NCBI GenBank assembly: GCA_036268055.1
Contig: DATAUW010000010.1
Span: forward strand, 62,001 to 126,000
Direction of reading: 5' to 3'
Source of the DNA: Verrucomicrobiia bacterium
GTDB lineage: Bacteria > Verrucomicrobiota > Verrucomicrobiia > Limisphaerales > Pedosphaeraceae
DNA length: 64,000 nucleotides
A program made the translations under genes and the position numbers. A model generated the notes under the pieces. That model had not been told where the DNA came from and made no database searches. It saw only the letters and a program-made list of their open reading frames with translations. Shown here piece by piece: positions 46,608 to 54,870 of this stretch; positions within the stretch are counted from its first letter, which is position 1; the number at the start of each line of letters is the position of its first letter.

Positions 46608-49600
46608 TTATGAGCAACCCAAACTCTCCCCGCAGTTGAGGCATTTATAACACGCGCCGTTGCGGACGGCCATGTGGCCGCAGCTTGGGCAGGTGGGGGC
46701 GTCTTTTTGGAAGTGGTCAATCGCGTCGCTGAGGGTGGCGATGACTTTTTTGGCGCTGGGTTTGTGGCTATTACCGTTGCCATTGCCGTTGCCTCCGTTG
46801 GTCAGGGGGACTTCGACGGTGTCGGTGTCTTCGGAGATCGCGAGTTCGGGCACGGGGCGGTTGATTTGTTTTTTTACTTCCTCGAGCAGGCCGGGCATGG
46901 CGAGTTCGGGCTGGTTGCGATTGATGGTGTGGGCTTCGCGGTAGCCGGAGATGAATTGGAACGCCATCCAGCGGAATACGTAGTCGGTGATGGAGGCCGC
47001 GTTGCGCACTTCAGGGTTCTTGGTGAAGCCGGAGGGCTCGAAGCGTTGGTGCGCGAATTTGCGAACGAGCGCCTCAAGCGGCACGCCGTATTGGAACGCC
47101 ATGCTGGTCAAGGTGCCGATGCTGTCCATAAGGCCGCCGATGGTGGAACCTTCCTTGGCCATGGTGATGAACAATTCGCCGGGTGTGCCGTCTTCAAAGA
47201 GGCCGACGGTCAGGTAACCTTCGTGACCGGCGATGTCGAACTTGTGCGTGACGGCGGTGCGGGTATCGGGCAAGCGGCGGCGCAAGGGCTGGCCAACTTC
47301 TTCGCGGAACTTGGCGATCTGGTCTTCGAGTTCCTTGATGCGGCTGGAATTTCCCTCGGCGGTGGGCGCTTTGTCGCCGCCTTCGGTGGTGCGCTTGGTG
47401 TTGAGGGGTTGGGAACGCTTGGAGCCGTCGCGATAAATGGCGACGCATTTCAAGCCCATTTTCCAGGCTTGCACATAGGCATCGCGAATGTCCCCGACGG
47501 AACATTCGTGCGGCAGGTTCACGGTCTTGGAAATGGCGCCGCTGATGAAGGGTTGTGCGGCGGCCATCATTTTCAGATGCGCCATGTAACCGATGCTGCG
47601 TTTGCCCTGGTACGCCTTGAACGCGCAATCGAACACGTCGAGATGTTCCGCGCGCAAGCCGCTGCAAACGATCTGGCCATTGTCGTTGACGTCTTCGATG
47701 GTGTCGTATTTCTCGATGTGCGCGATGATCTTGTCAATGTCCACGGCCTTGTAACCGAGGCGGCGCAGGGCTTCGGGCACGGTGCGATTGACGATCTTGA
47801 GCAAGCCGCCGCCGGCGAGCAGTTTGTATTTCACGAGCGCGATGTCGGGCTCGACGCCGGTGGTATCGCAATCCATCAGGAACGCGATAGTGCCGGTGGG
47901 CGCGAGGACGGTGACCTGGGCATTGCGGTAGCCGAATTTCTGGCCGCGGGCGAGCGCGCGGTCCCAGCAGTGGCGCGCCTCGGTTTTCAAGTAATGGAAT
48001 TCCTGGCTGGGCTGGATGTTCTCGACAGCTTCGCGATGCTGTTTGATGACGTTGAGCATCGGCTGGATGTTGTCTTTCGCGATGGGTTTCGCGACGTGCG
48101 CGCAACTGGCGTCGGCATAGCCTTTGAATGCGCCCATCGCCCCGGCGATTTCAGCGGACTGCTCGTAGGCGTGGCCGGTCATGACCGAAGTGATGGCACC
48201 GGCGAGGGCGCGGCCTTCGTTGGAATCATAGGGAAAACCGTAGCTCATGATGAGCGAGCCGAGGTTCGCGTAGCCGAGGCCGAGCGTGCGGAAGATGTGG
48301 GAGTTCTCGGCGATTTCCTTAGTCGGATAGCTGGCGTTGTCCACGACAATTTCCTGAGCGGTGATGAAAATGCGCACGGCAGCTTTGAAACGCTCGACGT
48401 CAAACATGCCGTCTTCGCGTTTGAACTTCATGAGGTTCAGCGACGCGAGATTGCAGGCGGTGTTGTCGAGGAACACGTATTCGGAGCAGGGATTCGTGGA
48501 GTGAATCGGCTCGGTGCTCTTGCAGGTGTGCCATTTCTGGATGGCGCCGTCGTATTGAAGGCCGGGGTCGCCGCAAATCCAAGTGCCTTCGGCGATTTTG
48601 TTGAGGAGGGTGTTGGCGTCTTTTTTCTCGAGCGGTTTGCCGCTGGTGACGGCTTTCGTCCACCATTCCTTGCCGGTCTCGGCGGCGGTCATGAATTCAT
48701 CGCTGACGCGGACGGAGAGATTTTCATTCTGGTACATGACACTGCCATAGGCGTCGCCATTATAAGAACCGTCGTAACCCTGTTCGATGAGCGCCCAGGC
48801 TTTCTTTTCTTCCTTCTGCTTGGCGTCAATGAATTCCTCGATGTCGCCGTGCCAATCGCGGATGGTATTCATCTTGGCGGCGCGACGGGTCTTACCACCG
48901 GACTTCACGACGTTTGCGACCTGGTCATAGACTTTGAGGAACGAGAGCGGGCCGCTGGGGCGGCCGCCGCCGCTGAGTTTTTCGCGGCTCGAACGCAAGG
49001 GCGTGAGGTCGGTGCCGGTGCCGGAACCATATTTGAAGAGCATGGCTTCGCTGTAGGCGAGGTGCATGATGTCTTCCATGTTGTCCTTGACGGACTGGAT
49101 GAAACAGGCGCTGCCCTGGGGATATTCGTATTGAGTGGAGGCGCGCTCGGCTTCGCCAGTCTGGCGGTTGTAGAACCAATTACCGCGGCCGGATTTTTTG
49201 CCGACATCGTATTGATGATGGAGGCCGACGTTGAACCAGACGGGCGAGTTGAACGCGCCATATTGGTTAAGGCAAAGCCAGACGAGTTCGTCGTAATAAA
49301 TTTCGCCGTCGGCCTTGGTGAAATAACCATCGGCGACACCCCAATCGGCCATTGTGCGGCAGATGCGGTGAATGAGTTGGCGGACGGAAGTCTCGCGCTC
49401 GGAGGTGTTGAGTTCGCCGTAAAAATATTTGGAGACGACGACTTTGGTGGCGAGGACGGACCAGTTCTTGGGGACTTCGACGTCGGTCTGGCGGAAGATG
49501 ACCTTGCCAGCGTCATCGGTGATTTCGGCGGTGCGCTTTTCCCATTGCACCTGGTCGAAGGGCTTTATTTTGGCGTCGCTGAAGATCCGCTGGACTGGCA

Positions 49601-49718
49601 GGGATTTTTTGGAGGCGGCGGCGGATTTGACGGAACGACCGGCGGGGGCGCCGTGAGCGGGACGGCGGGATTTGCGCGCCGCGCGTGAGGACAGGACTTG
49701 ATCATGCGTGTCTATCAT
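46608..49718 (-). CDS. nrdJ: Adenosylcobalamin-dependent ribonucleotide reductase (class II)
   Basis: 1036 residues. The class II pattern is clear: FNSPVWFNVGL, EYPQGSACFIQSVKDNM, TGTDLTPLRSSREKLSGGG, NPCSEYVFLDNTACNLASLNL (redox cysteines), VTVLAPTGTIAFLMDCDTTGVEP and a C-terminal zinc ribbon CPSCGH ... CYKCLNCGESLGC. It makes deoxyribonucleotides using vitamin B12, with no need for oxygen. No cobalamin riboswitch is visible upstream; two palindromes at 49859-49905 may be regulatory. The first 40 basic residues are poorly conserved and the start may be internal. Confidence 0.95.
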   Translation of the reverse strand: MIDTHDQVLSSRAARKSRRPAHGAPAGRSVKSAAASKKSLPVQRIFSDAKIKPFDQVQWEKRTAEITDDAGKVIFRQTDVEVPKNWSVLATKVVVSKYFYGELNTSERETSVRQLIHRICRTMADWGVADGYFTKADGEIYYDELVWLCLNQYGAFNSPVWFNVGLHHQYDVGKKSGRGNWFYNRQTGEAERASTQYEYPQGSACFIQSVKDNMEDIMHLAYSEAMLFKYGSGTGTDLTPLRSSREKLSGGGRPSGPLSFLKVYDQVANVVKSGGKTRRAAKMNTIRDWHGDIEEFIDAKQKEEKKAWALIEQGYDGSYNGDAYGSVMYQNENLSVRVSDEFMTAAETGKEWWTKAVTSGKPLEKKDANTLLNKIAEGTWICGDPGLQYDGAIQKWHTCKSTEPIHSTNPCSEYVFLDNTACNLASLNLMKFKREDGMFDVERFKAAVRIFITAQEIVVDNASYPTKEIAENSHIFRTLGLGYANLGSLIMSYGFPYDSNEGRALAGAITSVMTGHAYEQSAEIAGAMGAFKGYADASCAHVAKPIAKDNIQPMLNVIKQHREAVENIQPSQEFHYLKTEARHCWDRALARGQKFGYRNAQVTVLAPTGTIAFLMDCDTTGVEPDIALVKYKLLAGGGLLKIVNRTVPEALRRLGYKAVDIDKIIAHIEKYDTIEDVNDNGQIVCSGLRAEHLDVFDCAFKAYQGKRSIGYMAHLKMMAAAQPFISGAISKTVNLPHECSVGDIRDAYVQAWKMGLKCVAIYRDGSKRSQPLNTKRTTEGGDKAPTAEGNSSRIKELEDQIAKFREEVGQPLRRRLPDTRTAVTHKFDIAGHEGYLTVGLFEDGTPGELFITMAKEGSTIGGLMDSIGTLTSMAFQYGVPLEALVRKFAHQRFEPSGFTKNPEVRNAASITDYVFRWMAFQFISGYREAHTINRNQPELAMPGLLEEVKKQINRPVPELAISEDTDTVEVPLTNGGNGNGNGNSHKPSAKKVIATLSDAIDHFQKDAPTCPSCGHMAVRNGACYKCLNCGESLGCS

Positions 49719-49858
49719 CGGTTTACCTTTCGAGCAGAATTTAGTGCTAACTTTTTAGATCCAGACGCCCGGGCATTTCATGAAGACAACGGGGGCGATA
49801 AAACTCTTAAAAATAGGCCAATTTCAGGGCTTTTTTGCGCTTTTATCAGATCAAAAAA

Positions 49859-49905
49859 CCCCTTTACGTTGGGGATGTCGAAAAAATACCACTACCCCTA
49901 GTGGT
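49859..49905 (-). promoter_or_regulatory. Candidate paired operator (NrdR-like) or hairpins
   Basis: Two 16-base imperfect/perfect palindromes start 30 bp apart: CCCCTTTACGTTGGGG (49859-49874) and CCACTACCCCTAGTGG (49889-49904). The second keeps CACTA-N4-TAGTG, the arm spacing of NrdR boxes, and NrdR sites typically come in pairs about three helical turns apart. On the minus strand both are also followed by T runs and could be hairpin terminators. Confidence 0.35.
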
Positions 49906-50080
49906 TACCAAGTAATTTTTTCAAAAAAGTTACGCTAACGATATTCCCCAATAAAAATGGGTGAAAATGGCTGGGGGAAAAGAGGTTTTGGGAGTTGTTC
50001 GCAGGGAGGCAAAATGGCTTGTGAATAAGTTTGGGGAAAGGACGTTAGGAAAGCCGTTTTAAACGCGGAGAGGGAATATG

Positions 50081-50105
50081 GGGAGGGTGAACGTGCTCGC
50101 GAGTC
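50081..50105. repeat. Dispersed repeat, copy 2 (GGGAGGG...CTCGCGAG type)
   Basis: Matches the copy at 25986-26010 with only a few differences. It lies just downstream of the HEAT-repeat gene's stop codon. Confidence 0.5.
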
Positions 50106-50124
50106 CCAATTATTCGCCGATCAT

Positions 50125-51093
50125 TTATTTCACCGCTGCGGTGACATTGAGATTGGGGGCGAGGGTATGAAGAGTGTGGATTATCATGATGCGACGCGGG
50201 CGGTTGGTGGGATCGTTGGGATTAGGCATGGTGCGCAGCATTTCCAAGAGAACGGGCACGGCGTTTGAAGCCTGGGCCTTGTGGGTGTCGAGGAAGGCCA
50301 TTGAAAAGGGAAAAAATTCTGGATCCATGTGAGGCAAAATCTGGACGAACTGCGGCATATAATGTTCGGGGTCATCGTTCAAATCGCTTAGAGAAATTAC
50401 GATCATCGTGCGGAAGAAGGTGTTCGTCCGGATAAGTTGCTGTTCGAGGAGCGGGATGATGACTTGGGCGTTGGTTTCCATTTTTGACAGCGTCCGTGCG
50501 GCGACGGCGGCGGCGAATGCATCGTCGTTAGTCAGGACGGCCAAGAGCGGAGGGATTGCCTCGGGTGCAAGATACGGCAGCGCTTCATAAGCCACTTCCT
50601 GTATTCCGCTGGGCGCATCTTTTGGATGATGTTCGTCTTTGAGCATTTCGACGAGGGATTGGACAACGATTTTTTTGCTTGCAGGATCGAACTCGGCGAA
50701 TGCCTTCTCCGCGGTCTCGCGGCGGTTCAGCCGCTCAGACGAGTTATCGTCCGAGAAGACGTGATGCGTTCGGAGCCAATCAATGGCCGCTGATTTTACA
50801 CGGTCGAATGAGGTGACTGGCTTTTGGTTGGCGGACTTGCGCACCCAGCTTAGCAACATAGGAATGTGATTGGTGCCGAGTTGCCGCACAACGGCGCGGG
50901 AATATTCTTCTTGTTGAGGCAAATCCATCTTCTGTACCCATTCAGTGAGAGTGTAGGCTTCAAAAGATGGTTCCGCCTCGTAACGGATTGCGAAGGTTAT
51001 GGCGCTGAGCAGGCAGAGGACAAAGAGGAGGACAATCAAACGAGCATGGGGATGCCGTTGCGCGCGACGTTTGTTCAAAGAATCTTCCGCCAT
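50125..51093 (-). CDS. Membrane-anchored HEAT-repeat protein (paralogue A)
   Basis: 322 residues. One N-terminal membrane segment (about 18-36), a conserved lead AEPSFEAYTLTEWV, then helical pairs with the HEAT pattern (AIPPLLAVLTNDDAFAAAVAARTLSKM, NAVPVLLEMLRTM). It is closely related to the next gene: both share RQLGTNxIPMLLxW and EFDPAxKK and end in AAVK. Such proteins probably act as periplasmic scaffolds. No enzyme motif is seen. The two paralogues lie in tandem 54 bp apart. Confidence 0.75.
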   Translation of the reverse strand: MAEDSLNKRRAQRHPHARLIVLLFVLCLLSAITFAIRYEAEPSFEAYTLTEWVQKMDLPQQEEYSRAVVRQLGTNHIPMLLSWVRKSANQKPVTSFDRVKSAAIDWLRTHHVFSDDNSSERLNRRETAEKAFAEFDPASKKIVVQSLVEMLKDEHHPKDAPSGIQEVAYEALPYLAPEAIPPLLAVLTNDDAFAAAVAARTLSKMETNAQVIIPLLEQQLIRTNTFFRTMIVISLSDLNDDPEHYMPQFVQILPHMDPEFFPFSMAFLDTHKAQASNAVPVLLEMLRTMPNPNDPTNRPRRIMIIHTLHTLAPNLNVTAAVK

Positions 51094-51147
51094 GGATAGG
51101 TATGGGATAACAGGAAATGGCGGAAGGGAACAGCCGGGAAATTCGAT

Positions 51148-52086
51148 TTATTTTACGGCTGCGTTGATGTCCATTTCCGGCGCGATGGCATGGATGGTAT
51201 CCACGAGTTGGGCGTGATTGGTTGTGCTGGCGGTATCGGGAGGAGTGTGTTTTAAAATATTTACAAGTTCTGGAATTGCCGGACGTGCCAGTTCTTTGTG
51301 GCGGACTAGAAAATCCAGAGTCCAATCCAGGTAATCTGGTTTTATTTCCGGCAAAGCTCGAATGAAAACTGGAACAAATTTTTCTGGAGGGCCACCGATT
51401 TTATCGAGTGCCTCAACAGCGCAGATCCTGACGCTGGAATCTTTATTCCGAAGGTTGGCTTCAAGACTCGGAATGGCGGCCTGAACATTGGTACCGATAT
51501 GTCCACTCAACACGTATTCCGCATCAGCAACTATGGCGTTGTTCTGATTCGTTAGCAAATCAACCAGTGAGTTGATTGATTCGGGTGCAAGTTCGGACAA
51601 AACGGAGATTGCGTTGGCGACGGGCCAGTCAATGTTTGTTTCCTGGCTCTTCGCTTGAACCATTTCAACAAATATTTTGACCATTTGTTTTTTATTGGCA
51701 GGGTCAAATTCGCTGAAAGTCCATTCGGCAGTGATAACATGTCCGACATGAGAATATGGGTTTTCAATTAAATGATGCACGGTGAGCCAATACTCAATTT
51801 CCCATCGTAATTCCCATGTGTAATTATTAAAAGGCGGTGCGGGAGGTGGACTTTCGCGTATCCAAGCCAATAACATCGGAATCGAATTTGTTCCCAACTG
51901 CCGGGTGATCGCGCGGGCGTGTTCCTTTTCCGGTCCTGACCGTGCCGTGCGAATTTGCCAAACCCATTCGGACAAGGTGCGGCCCTCAAAGGAGGGCTCT
52001 TTTGGCGTCAGGCTGTGAATGGCGATGGCGATGGTCACGCAGATGACGGGCAGAAGTATCAGCGAGAGGCGCTGGCGCTTTTTCAT
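51148..52086 (-). CDS. Membrane-anchored HEAT-repeat protein (paralogue B)
   Basis: 312 residues from the ATG at 52086; the longer open frame upstream is noise across the preceding gene. N-terminal membrane segment (about 7-24), lead KEPSFEGRTLSEWVWQI, then HEAT-like units (SINSLVDLLTNQNNAIVADAEYVL, AAIPSLEANLRNKDSSVRICAVEALDKIG). A tandem paralogue of the gene at 50125. Its ATG overlaps the stop of the small exported protein gene by 4 nt, so the two are coupled. Confidence 0.78.
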   Translation of the reverse strand: MKKRQRLSLILLPVICVTIAIAIHSLTPKEPSFEGRTLSEWVWQIRTARSGPEKEHARAITRQLGTNSIPMLLAWIRESPPPAPPFNNYTWELRWEIEYWLTVHHLIENPYSHVGHVITAEWTFSEFDPANKKQMVKIFVEMVQAKSQETNIDWPVANAISVLSELAPESINSLVDLLTNQNNAIVADAEYVLSGHIGTNVQAAIPSLEANLRNKDSSVRICAVEALDKIGGPPEKFVPVFIRALPEIKPDYLDWTLDFLVRHKELARPAIPELVNILKHTPPDTASTTNHAQLVDTIHAIAPEMDINAAVK

Positions 52087-52406
52087 TTTACCGACCGGCG
52101 GATCAGGATGCGCGTCGTCTCGAGCGTCACTGGCTGCCAGCCGTCTTTGGAGACGTGATTGAGCGCCCAGACCATCGAGGCTTCCTGATTGTAATCGGAC
52201 GCGTTCAGGCCGGACGTGAAGGCCCGCACCGATTGAACGCCGGTCGGCAGGACGAATTGGATTTTGTCGGGCGTATCGTATCGGATGATGCCGTATTCGT
52301 AGGTTGGAGTGGTGGCGTAGGAACGCTCCTGGGCATCGCTGGTCCGGGTGAAGTAAATGCCAGCCAAGGCCGCGATGATGATAAATGCTAAGAGAAGTTT
52401 TTTCAT
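52083..52406 (-). CDS. Small exported hypothetical protein
   Basis: 107 residues with a signal peptide or anchor (LLLAFIIIAALAGIYF). The mature part, TPTYEYGIIRYDTPDKIQFVLPTG and a C-terminal WALNHVSKDGWQPVTLETT, has the alternating pattern of a small beta-rich DUF4177-like domain. Function unknown. It is translationally coupled to the HEAT paralogue B. Confidence 0.65.
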   Translation of the reverse strand: MKKLLLAFIIIAALAGIYFTRTSDAQERSYATTPTYEYGIIRYDTPDKIQFVLPTGVQSVRAFTSGLNASDYNQEASMVWALNHVSKDGWQPVTLETTRILIRRSVK

Positions 52407-52488
52407 AATGGTTGCTTAAATGGACGTCCTCGCGACAAGAGGTATTCGGTTTTAGGGGGAATTGCAAGCGTGTGATTGGGGGCAATTT

Positions 52489-52522
52489 TGAACCGCGGAG
52501 GCACGGAGGCGCGGAGGTGGGA
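52489..52522. repeat. 8-bp tandem repeat, three units
   Basis: CGCGGAGG CACGGAGG CGCGGAGG in the gap before the MFS gene; same family as 36952, 45930 and 53818. Confidence 0.75.
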
Positions 52523-52591
52523 GGGAATGATAGGTAACAACCATCGGCATTTATTTTTGTTCGCCGAGGTGGATGATTCCGCGTAGCGTTC

Positions 52592-53854
52592 ATGGCGCAA
52601 CGAATCATGAATCGCAAACTCAGCCCAGCGTGGACGCTCGCCATTCTTACCGGGCTGAATCTTTTTAATTATCTCGACCGCTACGTGCTCTCGGCGGTGC
52701 TGGCGCCGTTGCAAAAGGATTTGCACATCAATGACGGCGACGCGGGGCGGATCATGACGGCGTTCATGATCGGATATTTCGTGACGTCGCCATTTTTTGG
52801 TTATCTCGGCGACCGGTTTCCGCGCAAGTGGCTGATCGCGGGCGGGATTTTTGTCTGGAGCATTGGGACGGTGTTGACGGGATTCGCGGCGACGTTTGGG
52901 GTGTTGCTGGGTTATCGCGTGCTGGTCGGCCTGGGCGAGGCGAGTTATGCGACGATCAGTCCGAGTTTGATTTCGGACAATTACGAAACGAAACGCCGCA
53001 ATAATGCGCTGACAATTTTTTATGTGGCGATTCCCGTGGGCGCGGCGCTGGGAAGCATCATCGGCGCGCAGATCGCGGAGCATTATACGTGGCGCGATGC
53101 CTTCATCTGGGCGGGTGCGCCGGGGCTGGTGCTTGCGCTGGTGCTGCTGCCGTTCAAGGAGCCCGAACGCGGCGGCAAAGACGGTACCAAAACTTCGGAG
53201 ACGCCCACGGTGAAAGACATCCTGAATCTCGTGCGCATTCCCGATTACATGTTGGTGGTGGCGGGCTATTGCGCCTACACATTTGCGCTGGGCGCATTTG
53301 GACTTTGGGGGCCGACATTTCTGGTGCGCGTTCACAATGTGCCGGTGGCGAATGCGGGAAGTTTTTTTGGCGCGGTGCTGGTGATTTCCGGATTGGTGGG
53401 GACACTCATCGGCGGATTCGCGGCGACGCGCTGGCAGAAACGCGACCCGGCGGGTTACGCGTGGACGCTGGCGCTGTCGGTGCTGGCGGCGGTGCCGTTC
53501 GTGGTGGCGGCGTTCATGCTGAAAGAAACCTGGGCTTCGATGGCGTCTCTGGCGGTGGCGATGTTTTTATTGTTCCTGTGCACGGGGCCGGTGAACACGC
53601 TGATCATCGAGACGGTCCCGGTGAATTTGCGCTCAAGTGCGATGGCGCTTTCCATTTTTGCGATTCATTTGTTCGGCGACATGTGGTCGTCGGAAATTGT
53701 GGGGCGGTTGGCGGACCACTGGAACAATCTACGAACGGCGCTGATGATTTTGCCGGGGGCGCTTTTGATTGGGGGCGTGTTGTGGCTGGCGCTGGTGTTT
53801 AAGACGAAGATGGGTTTGAATCGCGGAGGCGCGGAGGCGCGGAGGGAAAATTAA
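52592..53854 (+). CDS. MFS transporter (spinster-like)
   Basis: 420 residues, about 12 membrane segments. The lead NLFNYLDRYVLSAVLAPLQKDL and the loop 2-3 signature GYLGDRFPRKWL mark the MFS, of the family often called spinster-like. GEASYATISPSLISDNYE follows. Substrate unknown. The last dozen residues (NRGGAEARREN) are translated from a tandem 8-bp repeat, so the natural C terminus probably ended just before. Confidence 0.9.
   Translation: MAQRIMNRKLSPAWTLAILTGLNLFNYLDRYVLSAVLAPLQKDLHINDGDAGRIMTAFMIGYFVTSPFFGYLGDRFPRKWLIAGGIFVWSIGTVLTGFAATFGVLLGYRVLVGLGEASYATISPSLISDNYETKRRNNALTIFYVAIPVGAALGSIIGAQIAEHYTWRDAFIWAGAPGLVLALVLLPFKEPERGGKDGTKTSETPTVKDILNLVRIPDYMLVVAGYCAYTFALGAFGLWGPTFLVRVHNVPVANAGSFFGAVLVISGLVGTLIGGFAATRWQKRDPAGYAWTLALSVLAAVPFVVAAFMLKETWASMASLAVAMFLLFLCTGPVNTLIIETVPVNLRSSAMALSIFAIHLFGDMWSSEIVGRLADHWNNLRTALMILPGALLIGGVLWLALVFKTKMGLNRGGAEARREN
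53818..53847. repeat. 8-bp tandem repeat within the 3' end of the MFS gene
   Basis: Three perfect CGCGGAGG units, followed by an A/T-rich AAAATTAAAAATTAAAAA patch. It supplies the final codons of the transporter gene. Confidence 0.8.
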
Positions 53855-53914
53855 AAATTAAAAAGGAAAAGTTAAAAATGGGGATGGCGGGTCTTTGCAG
53901 ACAATAGCCGCTAC

Positions 53915-54838
53915 TCAGTTTGAATTTCCTGAACTGGTGAGGGTTGAAGTTTGCGCGCTGGCGATTCGGGAGATTTGGTTCAAGGCCCTTTCTTTTAGTT
54001 CGCCTTCGGGAAATTGATTGACCCAGGATTTTGCGGCGGCGAGGTCTTGCCAGGCCCACGAATCCACGACGGAGTAGGCGGCTTCTTCCTGGATATTTCC
54101 GGTGGCGATTTGCGTGGCGACGATGTCGGCGGCTTCCTGCGGGTGGGCACGAGATTCGGTGAGGACGAGGTGGAGGAGCAGGTTGTCGCGGGTGTCGCCG
54201 GGCGGATAATTTTCGGCCCAGTCCAACGCGCCTGGAAAATCGTTGGCGGCCCATTGTTCGGCCAGATTGCCGAGCATGACTTCGCGGCGGGTATCGAGTC
54301 CCTGTTGCTCCACGATTTGGATGGCTTGCTGGACGTTGTTTTGCGCGGTTTCAAAGCAGACGCAACTAAGCATGGTATCCTTCTCGCCGGGATCAGAAAG
54401 TTGCGCGACCCATTTGGCGGCTTCGTTCGGATCGGTGCTGGCCCAATTTTTTGCAACCACGCGCATGAGTTCGGTGCGCCACGGCTGGGCATCGGCGGAT
54501 TCGGCAAAGTGCGCGGCAGCCCACGGGTCGGTTTTTATTAAAGCGATGAGTTGATTGGTAAAAATCATTTCCTGATCGGCGGCGTTGGCGGAGTTGAGCG
54601 CGCCGAGGATTTGTTGGATGAGCTTCGCCGTGCCTGAGATGGGAGATGTCTCCGGCACGGGCGAAGGTGTTTTGATTTTTGCCGCGCCATTATTTTCTGC
54701 GGGTGCGGCGGTGGCGATCAATTCGGCTGGCGATTGATCCGGAGCGGGGGACGCGAAATGTCTTCGCGTGATGTCAATGGCGATGAGTAAAACGAGGCAG
54801 CCTGAACAAAATGCGAGGGAGGATGATTTCATAAGCAT
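53915..54838 (-). CDS. Exported helical-repeat protein of unknown function
   Basis: 307 residues with a signal peptide (LAFCSGCLVLLIAI), a Pro/Ala-rich linker to about residue 70, then repeats of about 35 residues around a W-A/W-x(n)-DP/FP-x-A-x-x-W pattern (AKNWASTDPNEAAKWVAQL, AEQWAANDFPGALDWAENY, VDSWAWQDLAAAKSWVNQF). Similar tryptophan-rich repeats are common in exported proteins of this phylum. A later ATG at 54832 is an equal start choice. Role unknown. Confidence 0.7.
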   Translation of the reverse strand: MLMKSSSLAFCSGCLVLLIAIDITRRHFASPAPDQSPAELIATAAPAENNGAAKIKTPSPVPETSPISGTAKLIQQILGALNSANAADQEMIFTNQLIALIKTDPWAAAHFAESADAQPWRTELMRVVAKNWASTDPNEAAKWVAQLSDPGEKDTMLSCVCFETAQNNVQQAIQIVEQQGLDTRREVMLGNLAEQWAANDFPGALDWAENYPPGDTRDNLLLHLVLTESRAHPQEAADIVATQIATGNIQEEAAYSVVDSWAWQDLAAAKSWVNQFPEGELKERALNQISRIASAQTSTLTSSGNSN

Positions 54839-54870
54839 TCGCGCAAGCTGCCTCTAATAATCTCAGTCTA

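Larger units (their letters stand above)
49719..50124. other. 406-bp intergenic region upstream of nrdJ
   Basis: It holds no gene. It contains the two palindromes described at 49859-49905, a small CGCGGAG-type remnant near 50063 and a dispersed 25-base repeat copy at 50081-50105. The nrdJ promoter must lie here. Confidence 0.6.

Noticed and set aside
46674-49688. A 1004-residue open frame on the plus strand, antisense to nrdJ
   Set aside because: It is a shadow of nrdJ in GC-rich sequence: glycine/alanine/valine-rich composition with no family motif, while nrdJ is complete.
49719-50124. Cobalamin riboswitch upstream of the B12-dependent nrdJ
   Set aside because: No GCCACTG B12-box or related core was found in the gap.
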